A DNA stretch of 24,610 bases from a virus (IMGVR_UViG_3300043466_000334:1-24610), one strand, 5' to 3'; shown: positions 4,654 through 12,295, counted from the stretch's first letter. Program-made: numbers and translations. The notes: generated by a model not told the origin, from the letters alone.

Positions 4654-4815
4654 TCAGTAGTCCGAGAGAGTCCAGAAGCCAATCCACATCAGCCAGAGCG
4701 TGGTGCGGCGCGGCAGTTCGTGGCGATACCGCAGCCGCCAGTAGGTGTACCAGTAGCCCTTGGCTTCCATCAGGTCGCGGACTTCATCGGGGGACTGATA
4801 GGACATGATGTTCAT
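4654..4815 (-). CDS. Small Trp/Tyr/Arg-rich hypothetical protein (53 aa)
   Basis: Start at the ATG at 4815 (MNIMSYQSPDEVRDLM), eight bases from GGAG in a leader like those of its neighbours. A 111-residue reading is possible only by running back across the intergenic hairpin, which is implausible. The second half is aromatic and basic (YWYTYWRLRYRHELPRR), ending in a short hydrophobic segment (LWLMWIGFWTL) that might touch a membrane. Last gene of the leftward three-gene unit; a terminator follows. No family recognised. Confidence 0.65.
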   Translation of the reverse strand: MNIMSYQSPDEVRDLMEAKGYWYTYWRLRYRHELPRRTTLWLMWIGFWTLSDY

Positions 4816-4830
4816 CTTCGTTTCTCCGTG

Positions 4831-4873
4831 GTGATGGCTCGGGGGGCTTACGCCCCCCTTGCCGTTGGGGTCA
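4831..4873 (-). repeat. Intercistronic 43-bp repeat with hairpin, copy 1
   Basis: Identical at 42 of 43 positions to 5150-5192. It begins with the stop codon of the upstream gene (TGACCCCAACGGC), contains a GGGGGGC-GTAA-GCCCCCC stem with a GNRA-type loop (4841-4858), and ends before the next gene's ribosome binding site. No T-run follows, so it is probably not a simple terminator. Confidence 0.85.
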
Positions 4874-5134
4874 CTCGCTGTGCGAGTAGCCGTTGATGCC
4901 GTGCATGGAGCGGGACACTGACTCGACCATCGCGGTGGCCGGGTAGCCCTTGATGCCGAGCATGCACATGGACTGTGCGGTGAACTCACGATCGAAGTGC
5001 GTCAGGTACTCGCGGAGGATTCGGCGAACCTCGCGGTACTTCTTATTGCCGAGCCATTGGCGACAGTCGCGAAGCGCGGTGCGTTCCTTCGCACGACGGG
5101 ACTTGATGGTCGAGTAGTCGATTGTGTGAGACAT
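4871..5134 (-). CDS. Basic hypothetical phage protein (87 aa)
   Basis: An 87-residue protein starting MSHTIDYSTIKSRRAKER behind AGGAGAAAG. The first half is strongly basic and helical (KKYREVRRILREYL); the second half has MCMLGIKGYPATAMV and ends in YSHSE. No family recognised. The basic helix could bind nucleic acid (inference). It is the middle gene of the three-gene leftward unit and is separated from both neighbours by nearly identical hairpin repeats, the downstream one beginning exactly at its stop codon. Confidence 0.7.
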   Translation of the reverse strand: MSHTIDYSTIKSRRAKERTALRDCRQWLGNKKYREVRRILREYLTHFDREFTAQSMCMLGIKGYPATAMVESVSRSMHGINGYSHSE

Positions 5135-5149
5135 GGTGCTTTCTCCTAT

Positions 5150-5192
5150 GTGATGGCTCGGGGGGCTTACGCCCCCCTCGCCGTTGGGGTCA
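5150..5192 (-). repeat. Intercistronic 43-bp repeat with hairpin, copy 2
   Basis: Second copy, hairpin at 5160-5177. It starts at the stop codon of the 71-residue gene. Perfect preservation of both stem arms and the GTAA loop, compared with one change in the flank, suggests recent duplication or selection on RNA structure. Confidence 0.85.
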
Positions 5193-5405
5193 GGCCGGGT
5201 ATCGCCCGGTCAGACGATGGTACTTCTGGATGTGCGGCGCGATGCCGTACATGAAGTGCAGGGTCGCTTGGTTCCTGCCGTACCTGCGGCGCAGGAAGTC
5301 CGCGTGATGCTCTCGGGTCATGCAGAGCAACTCTGAGGGGAAGCGAACCGTCTTGCCTTGCGGCGTGACAAGTCGCAGGTCGAAGTCGAACCTCAACTGG
5401 GTCAT
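5190..5405 (-). CDS. Hypothetical phage protein (71 aa), first leftward gene
   Basis: Start at the ATG at 5405 (MTQLRFDFDLRLVT) behind GGAGAAAGC, the same leader as three other leftward genes. An upstream in-frame start at 5453 would overlap the predicted promoter and hairpin. The N-terminus is beta-like; residues about 30-50 are helical and basic (REHHADFLRRRYGRNQATL); it ends HRLTGRYPA. No family recognised. It is the promoter-proximal gene of the leftward three-gene unit, divergent from the terminase operon. Confidence 0.7.
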   Translation of the reverse strand: MTQLRFDFDLRLVTPQGKTVRFPSELLCMTREHHADFLRRRYGRNQATLHFMYGIAPHIQKYHRLTGRYPA

Positions 5406-5422
5406 CTTGCTTTCTCCAAATG

Positions 5423-5436
5423 CGGCACGATTGCCG
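5423..5436 (-). promoter_or_regulatory. 5' leader hairpin of the 71-aa gene
   Basis: CGGCA-ATCG-TGCCG, a perfect five-pair stem, placed at the predicted 5' end of the transcript from the -10 at 5444-5449 and followed by CGCATTT-GGAGAAAG. The layout parallels the leader of the 235-aa gene. Confidence 0.5.
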
Positions 5437-5443
5437 TGGTATT

Positions 5444-5452
5444 TATATATCA
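5444..5452 (-). promoter_or_regulatory. Candidate leftward extended -10 promoter
   Basis: TGATATATA on the minus strand fits TG-N-TATAAT loosely; no good -35 is seen. A dyad (5454-5481) lies immediately upstream and could hold an activator or repressor. Confidence 0.4.
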
Positions 5453-5453
5453 A

Positions 5454-5481
5454 ACTCCAAGGGTATCGTCTACTTTGGAGT
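5454..5481. promoter_or_regulatory. Dyad in the divergent promoter region
   Basis: ACTCCAA at 5454 and TTGGAGT at 5475 are perfect 7-bp inverted arms separated by 14 bases. The position between the leftward promoter candidate and the C-rich tract suits a regulator site or a hairpin. No family is assigned. Confidence 0.4.
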
Positions 5482-5498
5482 AGTTTTAACCAAGTCTG

Positions 5499-5602
5499 AC
5501 CCCACCATACCCATACCCCCCGAAAATTTTTTGGGTCCCCCCGCTTACCCCTTACCCCTAAATCCGCACAAACGATCCCCTACTTTCTATAGAACACCCC
5601 CC
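5499..5602. other. C-rich, G-poor tract upstream of terS
   Basis: By hand count 48 C and 8 G in 104 bases, with runs such as CCCATACCCCCC and TTACCCCTTACCCC. The minus strand therefore carries many G-runs (GGGGTAAGGGGTAAGC, then six G) able to stack as a G-quadruplex. No gene lies here. Sites recognised by terminase often sit in or beside terS, so a packaging site is one possibility. Confidence 0.5.
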
Positions 5603-5612
5603 GGTCATCAAT

Positions 5613-5642
5613 TTGGTACCATGCCCCTTTATCGTATATATT
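5613..5642 (+). promoter_or_regulatory. Candidate rightward promoter for the structural operon
   Basis: TTGGTA (5613-5618) and TATATT (5637-5642) are separated by 18 bases and match the sigma-70 hexamers at four and five positions. The predicted start (about 5648-5652) coincides with the terS ATG at 5652, which lacks a Shine-Dalgarno, so the message may be leaderless. Confidence 0.45.
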
Positions 5643-5651
5643 TCCTACCTA

Positions 5652-6248
5652 ATGGACTTCCCCCTCATCCCAGACATCGAGTCTGACATCACGCTACCGA
5701 GCAACGCTCGGGAGGCCTTCCCCGACCTCACCCCTGCGCAGGAACTGGAAGTCAGGATGAACACGGTCCGCCTGATATCCGATCTGACCCTGCAGCCGAT
5801 CGTGCCTGACTCTGAAGACGAGAAGGCCGCAGCCGCTGCCGTCCGCCAGATGGTCGAAGACCCTGAGTCTCGCCCTGATTTCGACATCTATCCAAACGAG
5901 ACCATCGCACTGATGGCCGGGATCGCGGCGCGGTACAACCACATGATCGTCAAAGATCTAGCGGAACTGAAACTCTACGTGGTGAACCGCCTTTTTGAGG
6001 CCTCGGAGAGCGCCAAAGACGACAAGACGCGCATCTCGGCACTCACGAAGTTGGGTGAAGTGGACGGTGTGGACGCCTTCAAGAAGCGAAGCGAGGTCAC
6101 GCACCAGATCAAGCCCGTCCAAGAGATCGAAAAAGAGTTCAAAGAGATGCTCGCTGCCCATCGGACGCAGAAAATGCTCGAAAAACAGCGTAATTCCACG
6201 TCGATCGACGCTGAATACGTCGAAATCCGTCAAGGTGCGGCTTCGTGA
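5652..6248 (+). CDS. terS: Terminase small subunit
   Basis: 198 residues from the ATG at 5652 (MDFPLIPDIESDITLP). A TTG start 13 codons earlier would lie in the promoter candidate. Terminase small subunits bind the packaging site and deliver DNA to TerL. The N-terminal third is acidic with helices; residues about 98-160 form the recurring pattern of these podovirus-type TerS proteins: ALMAGIAARYNHMIVKDL, then LRLYV-type and KTRISALTKLGEVDGVDAF helices. A charged coil (IEKEFKEMLAAHRTQKM) and a short tail end the protein. It overlaps terL by GTGA. Call based on pattern and position upstream of an unmistakable TerL. Confidence 0.82.
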   Translation: MDFPLIPDIESDITLPSNAREAFPDLTPAQELEVRMNTVRLISDLTLQPIVPDSEDEKAAAAAVRQMVEDPESRPDFDIYPNETIALMAGIAARYNHMIVKDLAELKLYVVNRLFEASESAKDDKTRISALTKLGEVDGVDAFKKRSEVTHQIKPVQEIEKEFKEMLAAHRTQKMLEKQRNSTSIDAEYVEIRQGAAS

Positions 6249-7771
6249 CGGTCGAGAACGTCACCGACATGACGATGGAAGACGTCATGGACTTGGTGGA
6301 GATCGGTCTTACGCTGCCGGATGACAAAAAACCCGCCCATTTCGAGAAAGTAGCGGCCCTTCGCAAGCAGATCTTGCGCAATACGGGCAAGACCAACTTC
6401 TTGGACTTCATCCAGCACGTCTATCCGGGGTACAAAGTAGGCCCGCACCATCACAAACTGGCTCGTATCTTTGAAGACATCGAGGCAGGGAAGAAAAGGC
6501 GGGTCATCGTCAACATCGCCCCGCGTCATGGCAAGTCCGAGATGATCTCTTACCTCGCTCCGGCGTGGTTTTTGGGCAAAAACCCGCATAAAAAGGTCAT
6601 CATGGCGTCCCACACTGCAGATCTTGCGGTGAACTTCGGTCGCCGGGTGCGAAATCTGGTAGGAAACGAGCGTTATCATGACATTTTCCCTCAAGTCGAA
6701 CTTCAGGCCGATAGCAAGTCTGCGTCTCGCTGGGGTACGAATTTTAATGGTGAGTACTTCGCTATTGGCGTTGGCGGCGCTCTTGCTGGCCGTGGTGCCG
6801 ATCTCTTTATTATTGACGACCCTCATTCTGAACAGGACGCTAAGCAGGGTCGAGCAGAAGTATTCGAGCCAGCATGGGAGTGGTTCCAGTCAGGACCTGT
6901 CCAGCGACTGATGCCGGGGGGTTCGATCATCGTCGTCATGACCCGGTGGTCGAAGATGGACCTCACGGGCAAGATCATCGATCACATGACGAAGAACGAG
7001 GACGCTGATCAGTGGGAGGTCATCGAGTTCCCGGCGATCCTCAACGACAAACCGCTTTGGCCCGAGTTCTGGGGCATCGATGAGTTGCTCGCCAAGAAAG
7101 CCTCGATGGACGTGCGGTACTGGCAGGCCCAGTACATGCAGCAGCCGACCTCCGAGGAGGGTGCCCTCATCAAGCGCGAGTGGTGGCAGGTGTGGGAGAA
7201 GGAGACCCCCCCTGCGTGTGAACACATCATCATGGCGCTCGACGCTGCGCAGGAGACCAAGAACCGCTCGGACTACAACGCCCTCACGACGTGGGGAGTG
7301 TTCTTCAACGAGGAGACCAAGAACTACAACATCATCCTCCTGAACGCGGTCAAGGAACGCCTTGAGTTCCCTGAACTGAAAAAGCGGGTCTTGGAGGAGT
7401 ACAAGGATTGGCAACCCGATACCTTCGTGGTCGAGAAGAAGTCGAACGGGGCGGCGCTCTATCAGGAGATGCGCCGGATGGGAGTTCCGCTCATGGAGTT
7501 CACTCCGGGCAAGGGGCAGGACAAGATCAGCCGCGTGAATGCCGTGACCGACCTCTTCCACTCAGGGATCGTTTGGGTGCCTGACCGCCGCTGGGCATGG
7601 GAGGTGGTCGAAGAGTGCAACGACTTTCCTAGCGGTACCCATGATGACCTTGTAGACTCGACCACACTTGCCTTGATCCGGTTCAGGCAGGGGGGATTCA
7701 TCAGATTGCCGACCGACGAGCCGGAGCCAGTGAAATGGTTCAAGAGCCATAGACGTGAGGGTTACTACTGA
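6245..7771 (+). CDS. terL: Terminase large subunit
   Basis: A 508-residue DNA packaging motor with ATPase and nuclease domains, starting at GTG 6245 in a GTGA overlap with terS. The ATPase shows a Walker A-like APRHGKSE (92-99), Walker B hydrophobics with acidic pair LFIIDDP (187-193) and a coupling motif VVMTRW (230-235). The RNase H-like nuclease has MALDAAQ (D333), FVVEKKSNG (E397) and THDDLVDS (D467, D468, D471). All expected catalytic acids are present and length is normal, so the enzyme should be active. It acts on the prohead by docking on the portal, whose gene follows with a TGATG overlap. Confidence 0.96.
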   Translation: MTVENVTDMTMEDVMDLVEIGLTLPDDKKPAHFEKVAALRKQILRNTGKTNFLDFIQHVYPGYKVGPHHHKLARIFEDIEAGKKRRVIVNIAPRHGKSEMISYLAPAWFLGKNPHKKVIMASHTADLAVNFGRRVRNLVGNERYHDIFPQVELQADSKSASRWGTNFNGEYFAIGVGGALAGRGADLFIIDDPHSEQDAKQGRAEVFEPAWEWFQSGPVQRLMPGGSIIVVMTRWSKMDLTGKIIDHMTKNEDADQWEVIEFPAILNDKPLWPEFWGIDELLAKKASMDVRYWQAQYMQQPTSEEGALIKREWWQVWEKETPPACEHIIMALDAAQETKNRSDYNALTTWGVFFNEETKNYNIILLNAVKERLEFPELKKRVLEEYKDWQPDTFVVEKKSNGAALYQEMRRMGVPLMEFTPGKGQDKISRVNAVTDLFHSGIVWVPDRRWAWEVVEECNDFPSGTHDDLVDSTTLALIRFRQGGFIRLPTDEPEPVKWFKSHRREGYY

Positions 7772-10320
7772 TGGCCATCGACAAGAGTCTCTACGAAGCG
7801 CCGATCGGGCTTGACGCCCTGTCTCCCGAGCCAGCGATCGACATCCAGATCGAGGACCCGGAGGCAGTGTCGATCGGCATCGACGGGGCCATAATCGAGT
7901 TGATGAAGGACGAGCCTCGGGCGGAGGACTTCGACGCGAATCTTGCCGAGTACATGAGCGAGGGTGAGTTGCAGGGCCTTGCCACCGAGTTGGGTGGGTT
8001 CTACGACCAAGACATCGCCTCACGCAAAGAGTGGCTCGACACCTACGTGAACGGCCTCAAGATCCTCGGCATCAAGTACGAGGAGCGCACCGAGCCGTGG
8101 CCGGGTGCTTGCGGAGTCAACCACCCCCTCCTCATGGAGTCGGCGGTCAAGTTCCAGTCCGAGACCATCATGGAGACCTTCCCGGCGGCAGGTCCCGTCA
8201 AGGCCAAGATCATCGGCAAGGAGACCCCGGAGAAGAAGGACGCTGCGATCCGCGTTGCGGAGGACATGAACTATCAGTTGACCGAGAAGATGAAGGAGTA
8301 TCGGCCTGAGCATGAGCGCCTGCTCCTCTCGCTGTCTCTCTCGGGCAACGCCTTCAAGAAAGTCTACTTCGACCCCTCGCTCAACCGCCAGACGGCGGTG
8401 TATATCCCGGCTGAGGACATCGTCGTGCCCTACGGGGCATCGAGTCTTGAGGCGGCGGACCGGGTCACGCACCGGATGCGCAAGACAAAGAACGAACTGC
8501 GCAAACTTCAGTATAACGGGTTCTATCGGGACATCGACCTAGGCGATCCGGTCAAGATCCTCGATGAGGTGGAGAAGCAGAAGGCGCAGGACCAAGGCTT
8601 CTCAGCGACGATGGACGAGCGGTTCCTGCTCCTTGAGATGCATGTGAACCTCGACCTGCCGGGCTACCCGGATGTGGACAAGGACAACAACGAGACGGGG
8701 ATCGCCCTCCCGTACGTGGTGACGATCGACAAGGGCACGAACACGATCCTCGCCATCCGGCGCAACTGGCGTGAAGACGATGAACTCAAGGAGAAGCGAC
8801 AGCACTTCGTCCACTACGGGTACATCCCCGGCTTCGGCTTCTACTATTTCGGCCTCATCCATCTCATCGGTGGACACAGCAAGGCCGCTACTTCCATCCT
8901 TCGCCAACTTGTCGATGCAGGCACTCTCAGCAATCTTCCGGGTGGCCTCAAGTCACGCGGCCTGCGTATCAAGGGCGATGACACCCCGGTCTCCCCCGGA
9001 GAGTTCAGGGACGTAGATGTCCCGAGCGGTTCTATCCGCGACAACATCCTGCCGCTCCCGTACAAGGAGCCGAGCCAGACCCTCTCGATGCTGATGGACA
9101 AGATCGTGGAGGACGGTCGCAGGTTCGCTGCGGTGTCGGATCTCAAGATCTCGGACATGTCCGCGCAGGCCCCGGTCGGTACTACGCTCGCCGTGTTGGA
9201 GCGCGTCCTCAAGGTGATGACCGCCGTGCAGGCGCGTGTCTACTACGCCATGAAGCAGGAGTTCAAACTGCTTGCGGGCATCATCCGTGACAACACCCCG
9301 GATGAGTATTCGTACGAGCCGGAAGTGGGCGATCGGAAGGCCAAGAAGGCCGACTACGACAACGTGGACGTCATCCCGGTATCAGACCCGAACGCGGCGA
9401 CGATGTCGCAGAAGATCGTGCAGTACCAAGCGGTGCATCAACTCTCCTCGACCGCGCCGCAGATCTACAACCTGCCGTATCTCCACAGGCAGATGATCGA
9501 GACCCTCGGGGTCAAGAACGCCGACAAGATCGTGCCGCTGCCGGATGACGCCAAGCCGCGTGATCCGATCACCGAGAACATGGACGTGATGACGGGCAAG
9601 CCTGTGAAGGCGTTCATGTACCAAGACCATGAGGCGCACATCGCTGTCCACATGGCTCTCGCGCAGGACCCGAAGATTGCTCAGACGATCGGGCAGAACC
9701 CGATGGCGCAGCAGATCATGGCCTCGTTGCAGGCGCACATCATGGAGCACATGGCGTTCCAGTACCGCCGCGAGATCGAGAAGCAGTTGGGCGCTGCTCT
9801 GCCGCCCCTGCCGCAGGATGATCAGGAGGAGTACGACCTGCCGCCCGAGTTTGAGGCGCAACTCTCTCCGCTCGTCGCCGCTGCCGCAGCGCGTGTCTTG
9901 CAGAAGGATCAGGCCGAAGCGCAGGCCGCGCAGGCTCAGCAGCAGGCACAGGATCCGCTCGTCCAGATGCAGATGATGGACCTCCAGATCAAGCAGTTGA
10001 TGGCGCAGACCAAGGCCCAGCAGATGCAGATCGACGCGCAGATCAAGCAGGCTGAACAGCAGCGCAAGCAGCAGAAGGACTTGCTCGATGCAGCGGCCAA
10101 GGCTGACGAACTCGACCTTCGCAAGGCTGAGACTTCCGGTCGGCAGCAACTTGAGGCTGCTCGGCTCGGCGTGGACATCCAGAAGCACAAGGCCGAACAG
10201 GGCCGCGAAGGTGTCCGCCTCGGTGTCGAGATCGGCAAGGCAAAGGAAGCCGCCGAGATCCAGCGCGAATCCGCCCGTCAGAGGGTGCAGCAACCGCCGA
10301 AAGGCGCAGGTGAGCAATGA
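7771..10320 (+). CDS. Portal protein
   Basis: An 849-residue portal of the large podovirus type, forming the ring through which DNA enters and leaves the capsid. The N-terminus is acidic (to about residue 90), followed by EPWPGACGVNHPLLMES (about 108-124) and FQSETIMETFPAAGPVKAKI, recurring in large portals of this type, then a long stem and wing region. From about residue 690 the protein becomes a Gln/Ala/Lys-rich helix (QAEAQAAQAQQQAQDPL onwards), fitting the C-terminal helical barrel of P22-like portals. The start overlaps terL by one base; the stop overlaps the next gene as ATGA. Confidence 0.93.
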   Translation: MAIDKSLYEAPIGLDALSPEPAIDIQIEDPEAVSIGIDGAIIELMKDEPRAEDFDANLAEYMSEGELQGLATELGGFYDQDIASRKEWLDTYVNGLKILGIKYEERTEPWPGACGVNHPLLMESAVKFQSETIMETFPAAGPVKAKIIGKETPEKKDAAIRVAEDMNYQLTEKMKEYRPEHERLLLSLSLSGNAFKKVYFDPSLNRQTAVYIPAEDIVVPYGASSLEAADRVTHRMRKTKNELRKLQYNGFYRDIDLGDPVKILDEVEKQKAQDQGFSATMDERFLLLEMHVNLDLPGYPDVDKDNNETGIALPYVVTIDKGTNTILAIRRNWREDDELKEKRQHFVHYGYIPGFGFYYFGLIHLIGGHSKAATSILRQLVDAGTLSNLPGGLKSRGLRIKGDDTPVSPGEFRDVDVPSGSIRDNILPLPYKEPSQTLSMLMDKIVEDGRRFAAVSDLKISDMSAQAPVGTTLAVLERVLKVMTAVQARVYYAMKQEFKLLAGIIRDNTPDEYSYEPEVGDRKAKKADYDNVDVIPVSDPNAATMSQKIVQYQAVHQLSSTAPQIYNLPYLHRQMIETLGVKNADKIVPLPDDAKPRDPITENMDVMTGKPVKAFMYQDHEAHIAVHMALAQDPKIAQTIGQNPMAQQIMASLQAHIMEHMAFQYRREIEKQLGAALPPLPQDDQEEYDLPPEFEAQLSPLVAAAAARVLQKDQAEAQAAQAQQQAQDPLVQMQMMDLQIKQLMAQTKAQQMQIDAQIKQAEQQRKQQKDLLDAAAKADELDLRKAETSGRQQLEAARLGVDIQKHKAEQGREGVRLGVEIGKAKEAAEIQRESARQRVQQPPKGAGEQ

Positions 10321-10511
10321 GTTACACGAACGGCTTGGACTACCTTGAGGGGAAACTCAACGAGGAGACGGCTATGGTCGTCGCCAGCATCATCCAAGGT
10401 GGCCTCAGCGAGCCTGAGTACAAACGTCTTTGCGGGGTGTTACAAGGTCTTGAACTCGCAAGGAACTACATCAAAGACCTAGCAAAACGGCTGGAGGCCG
10501 CAGATGAGTAA
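10317..10511 (+). CDS. Small helical phage protein between portal and co-chaperonin
   Basis: 64 residues, almost entirely predicted helix: YLEGKLNEETAMVVASIIQGG, then EYKRLCGVLQGLELARNYIKDLAKRLEAAD. Similar short proteins with YKxLCGxxQGL stand after the portal gene in many podovirus-like phages; none has an established role to my knowledge. It might be a minor head protein or portal cofactor (inference from position). ATGA overlap with the portal and an eight-base overlap with the next gene indicate coupled expression. Confidence 0.8.
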   Translation: MSYTNGLDYLEGKLNEETAMVVASIIQGGLSEPEYKRLCGVLQGLELARNYIKDLAKRLEAADE

Positions 10512-10881
10512 TATCGACATCGAGAAGACGCAGGAAGAGGCCGCGAGGGCCAAACTTCTGCCTGACCCCAAGGGCTACCACATCCTCTGTGCAATCCCGC
10601 ACGTGGAAGAGGAGTACGAGAGCGGCATCATCAAGGCTGAGGACACCAAGCGGGTCGAGGAGCAGACTACGGTCGTTCTCTTCGTCCTGAAGATGGGCGA
10701 TCTCTGCTACAAGGATGAGAGCCGTTTCCCGACCGGGGCATGGTGCAAGGTAGGGGATTTTGTCCTCACTCGCCCGTACCAAGGTACCCGCGTGGTCATT
10801 CACGGACGTGAGTTCCGCATCATCACCGACGACAAGGTGGAAGCGGTGGTCGATGACCCCCGTGGCATCCGTCGCGCATAA
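10504..10881 (+). CDS. GroES-like co-chaperonin
   Basis: 125 residues with a GroES-type fold pattern: PKGYHILCAIP (22-32) as the first strand, a glutamate-rich loop with SGII (40-43) in the place of the GroES mobile loop GGIVL motif, TTVVLFVLKMG as the next strand, W80-CKVGDFVLTRPYQGT as the central barrel strands, and REFRIITDDKVEAVV as the last strand. GroES caps GroEL folding chambers; phages such as T4 (gp31) and some others encode their own cap for capsid protein folding. The gene sits between portal and scaffold, which supports a capsid-folding role. The first 20 and last 10 residues are extra. Confidence 0.78.
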   Translation: MSNIDIEKTQEEAARAKLLPDPKGYHILCAIPHVEEEYESGIIKAEDTKRVEEQTTVVLFVLKMGDLCYKDESRFPTGAWCKVGDFVLTRPYQGTRVVIHGREFRIITDDKVEAVVDDPRGIRRA

Positions 10882-10890
10882 GGAGCAGAG

Positions 10891-11853
10891 ATGAACACTG
10901 AAGCAGAAGAGTTCAAGTTCCCTGACGAGCAGCCTGCTGACGCACCTGCTGAGAAGGTGGAGCCTGAGTTCGAGATCAAGATCGAGGACGATACCCCGCC
11001 ACAGGACCGTGGCCGCGCCCCCATGCCCAAGGAGGTTGTGGAGGAGTTGGACAAGGACGACCTTGAGGAGTACTCGGATAAGGTCAAGAAGCGTCTCGGG
11101 CAGATGAAGAAGGTCTGGCACGACGAGCGCCGGGCCAAGGAAGCCGCATTCCGCGAGAAGGAGGAAGCCCTCCGGTTCGCTCAGATGCGTGAGCAGGAAA
11201 TTCGCCAACTGAAACAACGACTTGGAAATGGCGAGAAGGCATACATCCAAGAGGTGACGAAGGCGGCTAACACCGACCTCGCTGCCGCCAAGGAGCGCCT
11301 GAAGCAGGCTTATGACTCCGGCGATTCTGAAAAGATCACCGATGCGCAGGAAGCCCTGACCGACGCCAAGTTGAAGATCAAGCAGTACGAAAACTTCCGA
11401 CCCTCTTTACAGGAAGAGGAAAGGAGTGTAGAAAATACACAACAGTACCAAGCGCCCCCGGCGCAGCCCGTTGCGGACCCAAAAGCCGAAGCGTGGCGTG
11501 CGAACAATCCGTGGTTCGGCGTGGACGAAGAGATGACCGCTCTCGCCTTGGGACTGCACGAAAAACTGGTCCGGTCCGGCGTCGATCCGCGTAGCGACGA
11601 TTACTACGACCGAGTTAACGCGACGATGAGGAAGCGATTCCCCGAAACTTTCGAGGAAGAGCAGACTCAAACGAGTGGGGCTGAAAGGCCTTCTCGCACA
11701 AAGCCAGCCAATGTAGTGGCTCCCGTTACGAGGTCTACGGCACCTCGCAAGATCACTTTGACGCCTACTCAAGTCGCTCTCGCCAAGAGATTTGGCCTGA
11801 GCAATGAACAGTATGCCCGTGAAGTCATGAAACTGGAGAACAACAATGGCTGA
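10891..11853 (+). CDS. Scaffold-like capsid assembly protein
   Basis: 320 residues, acidic at the N-terminus, then a long helical coiled-coil region (about residues 55-165: EEYSDKVKKRLGQMKKV, RRAKEAAFREKEEALRFAQ, EQEIRQLKQRL). A Gln/Pro linker and a C-terminal domain follow (WRANNPWFG, then TLTPTQVALAKRFGLSNEQYAREV). Such proteins direct prohead assembly and are removed before packaging. The order portal - scaffold - capsid protein supports this. Start at ATG 10891 with AAGGAG upstream. The call rests on position, coil content and the YSDKVKKR signature seen in related phages. Confidence 0.8.
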   Translation: MNTEAEEFKFPDEQPADAPAEKVEPEFEIKIEDDTPPQDRGRAPMPKEVVEELDKDDLEEYSDKVKKRLGQMKKVWHDERRAKEAAFREKEEALRFAQMREQEIRQLKQRLGNGEKAYIQEVTKAANTDLAAAKERLKQAYDSGDSEKITDAQEALTDAKLKIKQYENFRPSLQEEERSVENTQQYQAPPAQPVADPKAEAWRANNPWFGVDEEMTALALGLHEKLVRSGVDPRSDDYYDRVNATMRKRFPETFEEEQTQTSGAERPSRTKPANVVAPVTRSTAPRKITLTPTQVALAKRFGLSNEQYAREVMKLENNNG

Positions 11854-12295
11854 TAACAGACTCGCCCGTGAACTCGAAAGTCGAGAGACCGCGCAGCGCA
11901 CGAAGACTTGGACGCCCCCTCAGACCCTGCCGGACCCTGCTCCGCAGCCGGGGTGGGTGTTCCGATACATCCGGACCTCCTCGATGGGCACTGCTGACCC
12001 GTCGAACACGTCTGCAAAGTTGCGGGAAGGTTGGGAGCCTGTGAAGGCCGAAGATCATCCCGAGTTGATGCATATGTCCGACCCGAATTCCCGCTTCAAG
12101 GGGAACATCGAGATCGGCGGCTTGCTGTTGTGCAAGGCACCCGAAGAACTGATGAAGCAGCGTGATGCTTACTACGAGCGTCAGGCCAAATCTCAGACCG
12201 AGTCCGTGGACAACAGTTTCATGAAGTTGAACGACCCGAGAATGCCGCTCTTCAACGAGCGCCGCTCTACGACGTCGTTCGGCAAAGGCAAATAA
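11846..12295 (+). CDS. Small phage head-region protein, hypothetical (149 aa)
   Basis: Begins MADNRLARELESRE (helix), then WTPPQTLPDPAPQPGWVFRYIRTSSMG, then LREGWEPVKAEDHPEL, then a glycine-rich strand pair and a helical tail ending in TTSFGKGK. The combination W-x-x-RYIR...G...LREGWE is a conserved small protein that I recognise beside scaffold and capsid genes of podovirus-like phages. It is probably a virion or assembly factor; exact role unknown. It overlaps the scaffold-like gene by eight bases and is followed by a 22-base gap with a TAGGAG site for the next gene. Confidence 0.75.
   Translation: MADNRLARELESRETAQRTKTWTPPQTLPDPAPQPGWVFRYIRTSSMGTADPSNTSAKLREGWEPVKAEDHPELMHMSDPNSRFKGNIEIGGLLLCKAPEELMKQRDAYYERQAKSQTESVDNSFMKLNDPRMPLFNERRSTTSFGKGK

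Noticed and set aside
5420-5686. 88-aa plus-strand ORF in the divergent region
   Set aside because: It is Pro-rich because of the C-rich tract, overlaps both promoter candidates and terS, and has no ribosome binding site.
9382-10317. 311-aa minus-strand ORF opposite the portal
   Set aside because: Leu/Arg-rich mirror of the Gln/Ala/Lys helix of the portal; a codon-bias shadow.
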